14,423 bases of DNA from Desulfobacterales bacterium (GTDB lineage: Bacteria > Desulfobacterota > Desulfobacteria > Desulfobacterales > Desulfobacteraceae): NCBI GenBank assembly GCA_022361135.1, contig JAKSBM010000756.1, positions 1 to 14,423 of the forward strand. Direction: 5' to 3'. The notes under the pieces are model-generated. The model was not told the origin of the DNA and made no database searches. It was given only the letters and a program-made list of their open reading frames with translations. A program made the translations under genes and the position numbers. Positions 13,018 through 14,423 of the stretch are shown one piece after another (the stretch's first letter is position 1; each line of letters opens with the position of its first letter).

Positions 13018-13917
13018 ATGAAAAAAATTCTCATCACCGGTGCTTCCGGTTTTGTGGGCAGCCATTTGGCCCATTCCTTTCTGGAAAGGGGAGATGCCGT
13101 CACCGGTCTGGGGACCTCGTCCCGCCATCCCTTTGAATACGAGTATGAACATTTTAACTGGGTCCGGGCCGACACCCGGTATCCGGGGCCGTGGCAGGAC
13201 TGGGTCAAGGACGCCGACTGGATCATTAACCTGGCCGGCCGCAGTATTTTCCAATATTGGACCCAATCCTACAAAGAGGCCATTTTCCAGTCCCGGGTAT
13301 TGACCACCCGGAACCTGGTCTCGGCCATGGAGGGCCATCCCGTTTTTTTAAGCACTTCGGCCGTGGGATTTTACGGGGATTGCCGGGACGAGGATCTTGC
13401 CGAAGACCATGTGGGGGGATCTGATTTTCTGGCCCAGGTGTGCCAGGATTGGGAAAATGAGGCACTTTTGGCTCAAGACAAGGGTGTCCGGGTCTGTATC
13501 ATGCGTCTCGGTGTTGTCCTGGGACATGGGGGCGCCTTGGCGGTCATGGCACCGGCCTTTAAACTTTTCATGGGCGGACCCCTGGGGAAGGGGCGCCATT
13601 ATTTCCCCTGGATCCACCTCCATGATCTCAAACGGGGGGCCCAATTCCTTTTGGACCAGGAAGGGGCGTCCGGGGCCTATAATTTTACCGGGCCGGAATT
13701 GGTTCGCCAGGGAGTATTCGCAAGGGAAATGGGCCGTGTACTGGGGCGTCCGGCTGTTTTGCCTGCCCCGGAATTCGTTGTTAAAAAATTGATGGGGGAG
13801 CTGGGGGCTTCCCTGCTCCAGAGCCAGAAAGCCTATCCCCACCGACTCTTTGAAGCCGGTTTTGAATTCTTATATCCCACGGTTAAATCTGCACTTTCAC
13901 AGATATATCAAAGATGA
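13018..13917 (+). CDS. TIGR01777-family NAD(P)-binding epimerase-like protein (YfcH type)
   Basis: This 299-residue protein is an atypical short-chain dehydrogenase of the TIGR01777 (YfcH/SulA-like) family; its substrate is unknown in general. The N-terminus is a Rossmann fold with GASGFVG (residues 8-14, GxxGxxG). Family signatures follow: NLAGRSIF, LSTSAVGFYGD, MRLGVVLGHGGALAVM and FPWIHLHDL. The C-terminal DUF1731 region appears as LGRPAVLPAPEFVVKKLMGE and continues to the end. GGGAGGGG just upstream of the ATG at 13018 supports this start; the frame is open back to 12763, but that region holds the divergent HIT gene's 5' end and promoter and adds no family sequence. A possible -10, TATGAT, lies at 12963-12968 with no convincing -35. 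The function is not predictable from context. Confidence 0.9.
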   Translation: MKKILITGASGFVGSHLAHSFLERGDAVTGLGTSSRHPFEYEYEHFNWVRADTRYPGPWQDWVKDADWIINLAGRSIFQYWTQSYKEAIFQSRVLTTRNLVSAMEGHPVFLSTSAVGFYGDCRDEDLAEDHVGGSDFLAQVCQDWENEALLAQDKGVRVCIMRLGVVLGHGGALAVMAPAFKLFMGGPLGKGRHYFPWIHLHDLKRGAQFLLDQEGASGAYNFTGPELVRQGVFAREMGRVLGRPAVLPAPEFVVKKLMGELGASLLQSQKAYPHRLFEAGFEFLYPTVKSALSQIYQR

Positions 13918-14028
13918 TCGGGGAAAAACTTTGAATTGCGGCATGGGATTTGCTACTTTAAAAAATCGTTTTTAATCAATCGTGAACTTGGGAAAGCTCC
14001 CCACAGACTAACTATTGAGGAGGTAACG

Positions 14029-14423
14029 ATGAATTTTGGATCCGTTGACGAAATCTTGGAATTTGCCATCAAGAGAGAAGAAGAAGCCGTTGCATTTTAC
14101 CTGTCCCTGGCCAAGGAAGCCACACGCAAAGCCTTGCAGGAAACCTTTGAAAGTTTCGCCAGGGAAGAGGAAAAACATGTGAAGTTGCTGTCGAACATTT
14201 CCGGTAACAAGGATATGATTGATTCCTATGAATTCAAAAAGGTTACCGACCTGAAGATCAGCGATTATCTGGTGGAAAAGGATTACGAAGAAGGCATGCC
14301 CATGCCGGAAATCCTGAAGCTGGCCATGAAAAGGGAGGAAAAGGCGGTAAAGCTTTACCAGACCATGGCCGAGCAGACCGATAATGCCGACGTGAAAAAG
14401 GTTTTCCAGATCCTGGTCCAGGA
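14029..14423 (+). CDS. Ferritin-like (rubrerythrin-domain) diiron protein, 5' part
   Basis: The frame runs from ATG at 14029 to the window edge, giving 131 residues with no stop, so the gene is truncated at its 3' end. The protein looks like a four-helix ferritin-like domain of the rubrerythrin superfamily, common in anaerobes for peroxide handling or iron redox. The first helix carries KREEEAVAFY (residues 15-24), the second EEEKH (46-50, an ExxH iron-ligand pattern), and a later helix repeats the first motif as KREEKAVKLYQ (101-111). Any C-terminal rubredoxin-like Cys4 domain would be outside the window. GAGGAGGT four bases before the ATG is a strong ribosome site. A candidate promoter is TTGAAT (13931-13936) and TACTTT (13954-13959) with a 17-base spacer. 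Confidence 0.85.
   Translation, partial: MNFGSVDEILEFAIKREEEAVAFYLSLAKEATRKALQETFESFAREEEKHVKLLSNISGNKDMIDSYEFKKVTDLKISDYLVEKDYEEGMPMPEILKLAMKREEKAVKLYQTMAEQTDNADVKKVFQILVQ

Noticed and set aside
1..14423. Mobile elements, defence systems, CRISPR arrays or tRNA genes
   Set aside because: No transposase or integrase motif, no regularly spaced repeat array beyond the 11-bp Pho-type units, and no cloverleaf-like sequence was seen on either strand.

Overview
The window reads as a chromosomal segment of an anaerobic, Gram-negative bacterium, most likely a Desulfobacterota (Desulfobacterales-type) organism. This placement is inference from gene content (threonine-to-glycine catabolism, an MlaC-type periplasmic protein, an MCP-type receptor, PstC/PstA with enlarged N-termini, a rubrerythrin-type diiron protein) and moderately GC-rich codon use; no rRNA or other phylogenetic marker is present. 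No tRNA, insertion sequence, CRISPR array or phage gene was seen. Coding density is high and every intergenic gap is shorter than about 210 bases.

Left part (1-4165): the 3' end of rsgA (ribosome-assembly GTPase) converges on rnhA (RNase HI with a hybrid-binding N-terminal domain), with a shared bidirectional terminator between them. rnhA diverges from ybaK (Cys-tRNA(Pro) deacylase). Then come tdh and kbl, which together turn L-threonine into glycine and acetyl-CoA.

Middle (4166-5555): a structured leader precedes a small gene of unknown function, which is followed closely by an MlaC/Ttg2D-family periplasmic lipid-carrier gene with no other mla genes beside it.

Phosphate block (5556-12384): a membrane methyl-accepting chemotaxis-type receptor, then pstC-pstA-pstS-pstB. 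Both the receptor gene and pstC are preceded by tandem CTAACA-like hexamers repeated at exactly 11 bp, the architecture of a PhoB/PhoP operator. The order (C-A-S-B) is permuted from the usual pstSCAB, and no phoU, phoB or phoR lies in the window. The most striking signal is at the receptor gene: its Shine-Dalgarno lies in an inverted repeat, and a textbook intrinsic terminator (12-bp perfect stem plus U tract) lies inside codons 6-19. This suggests either an attenuator controlled by translation or a short Pho-regulated RNA overlapping the gene start.

Right part (12385-14423): a HIT-family hydrolase on the minus strand diverges from a TIGR01777/YfcH-type NAD(P)-binding protein, followed by the 5' part of a ferritin-like/rubrerythrin-domain protein cut off by the window edge.
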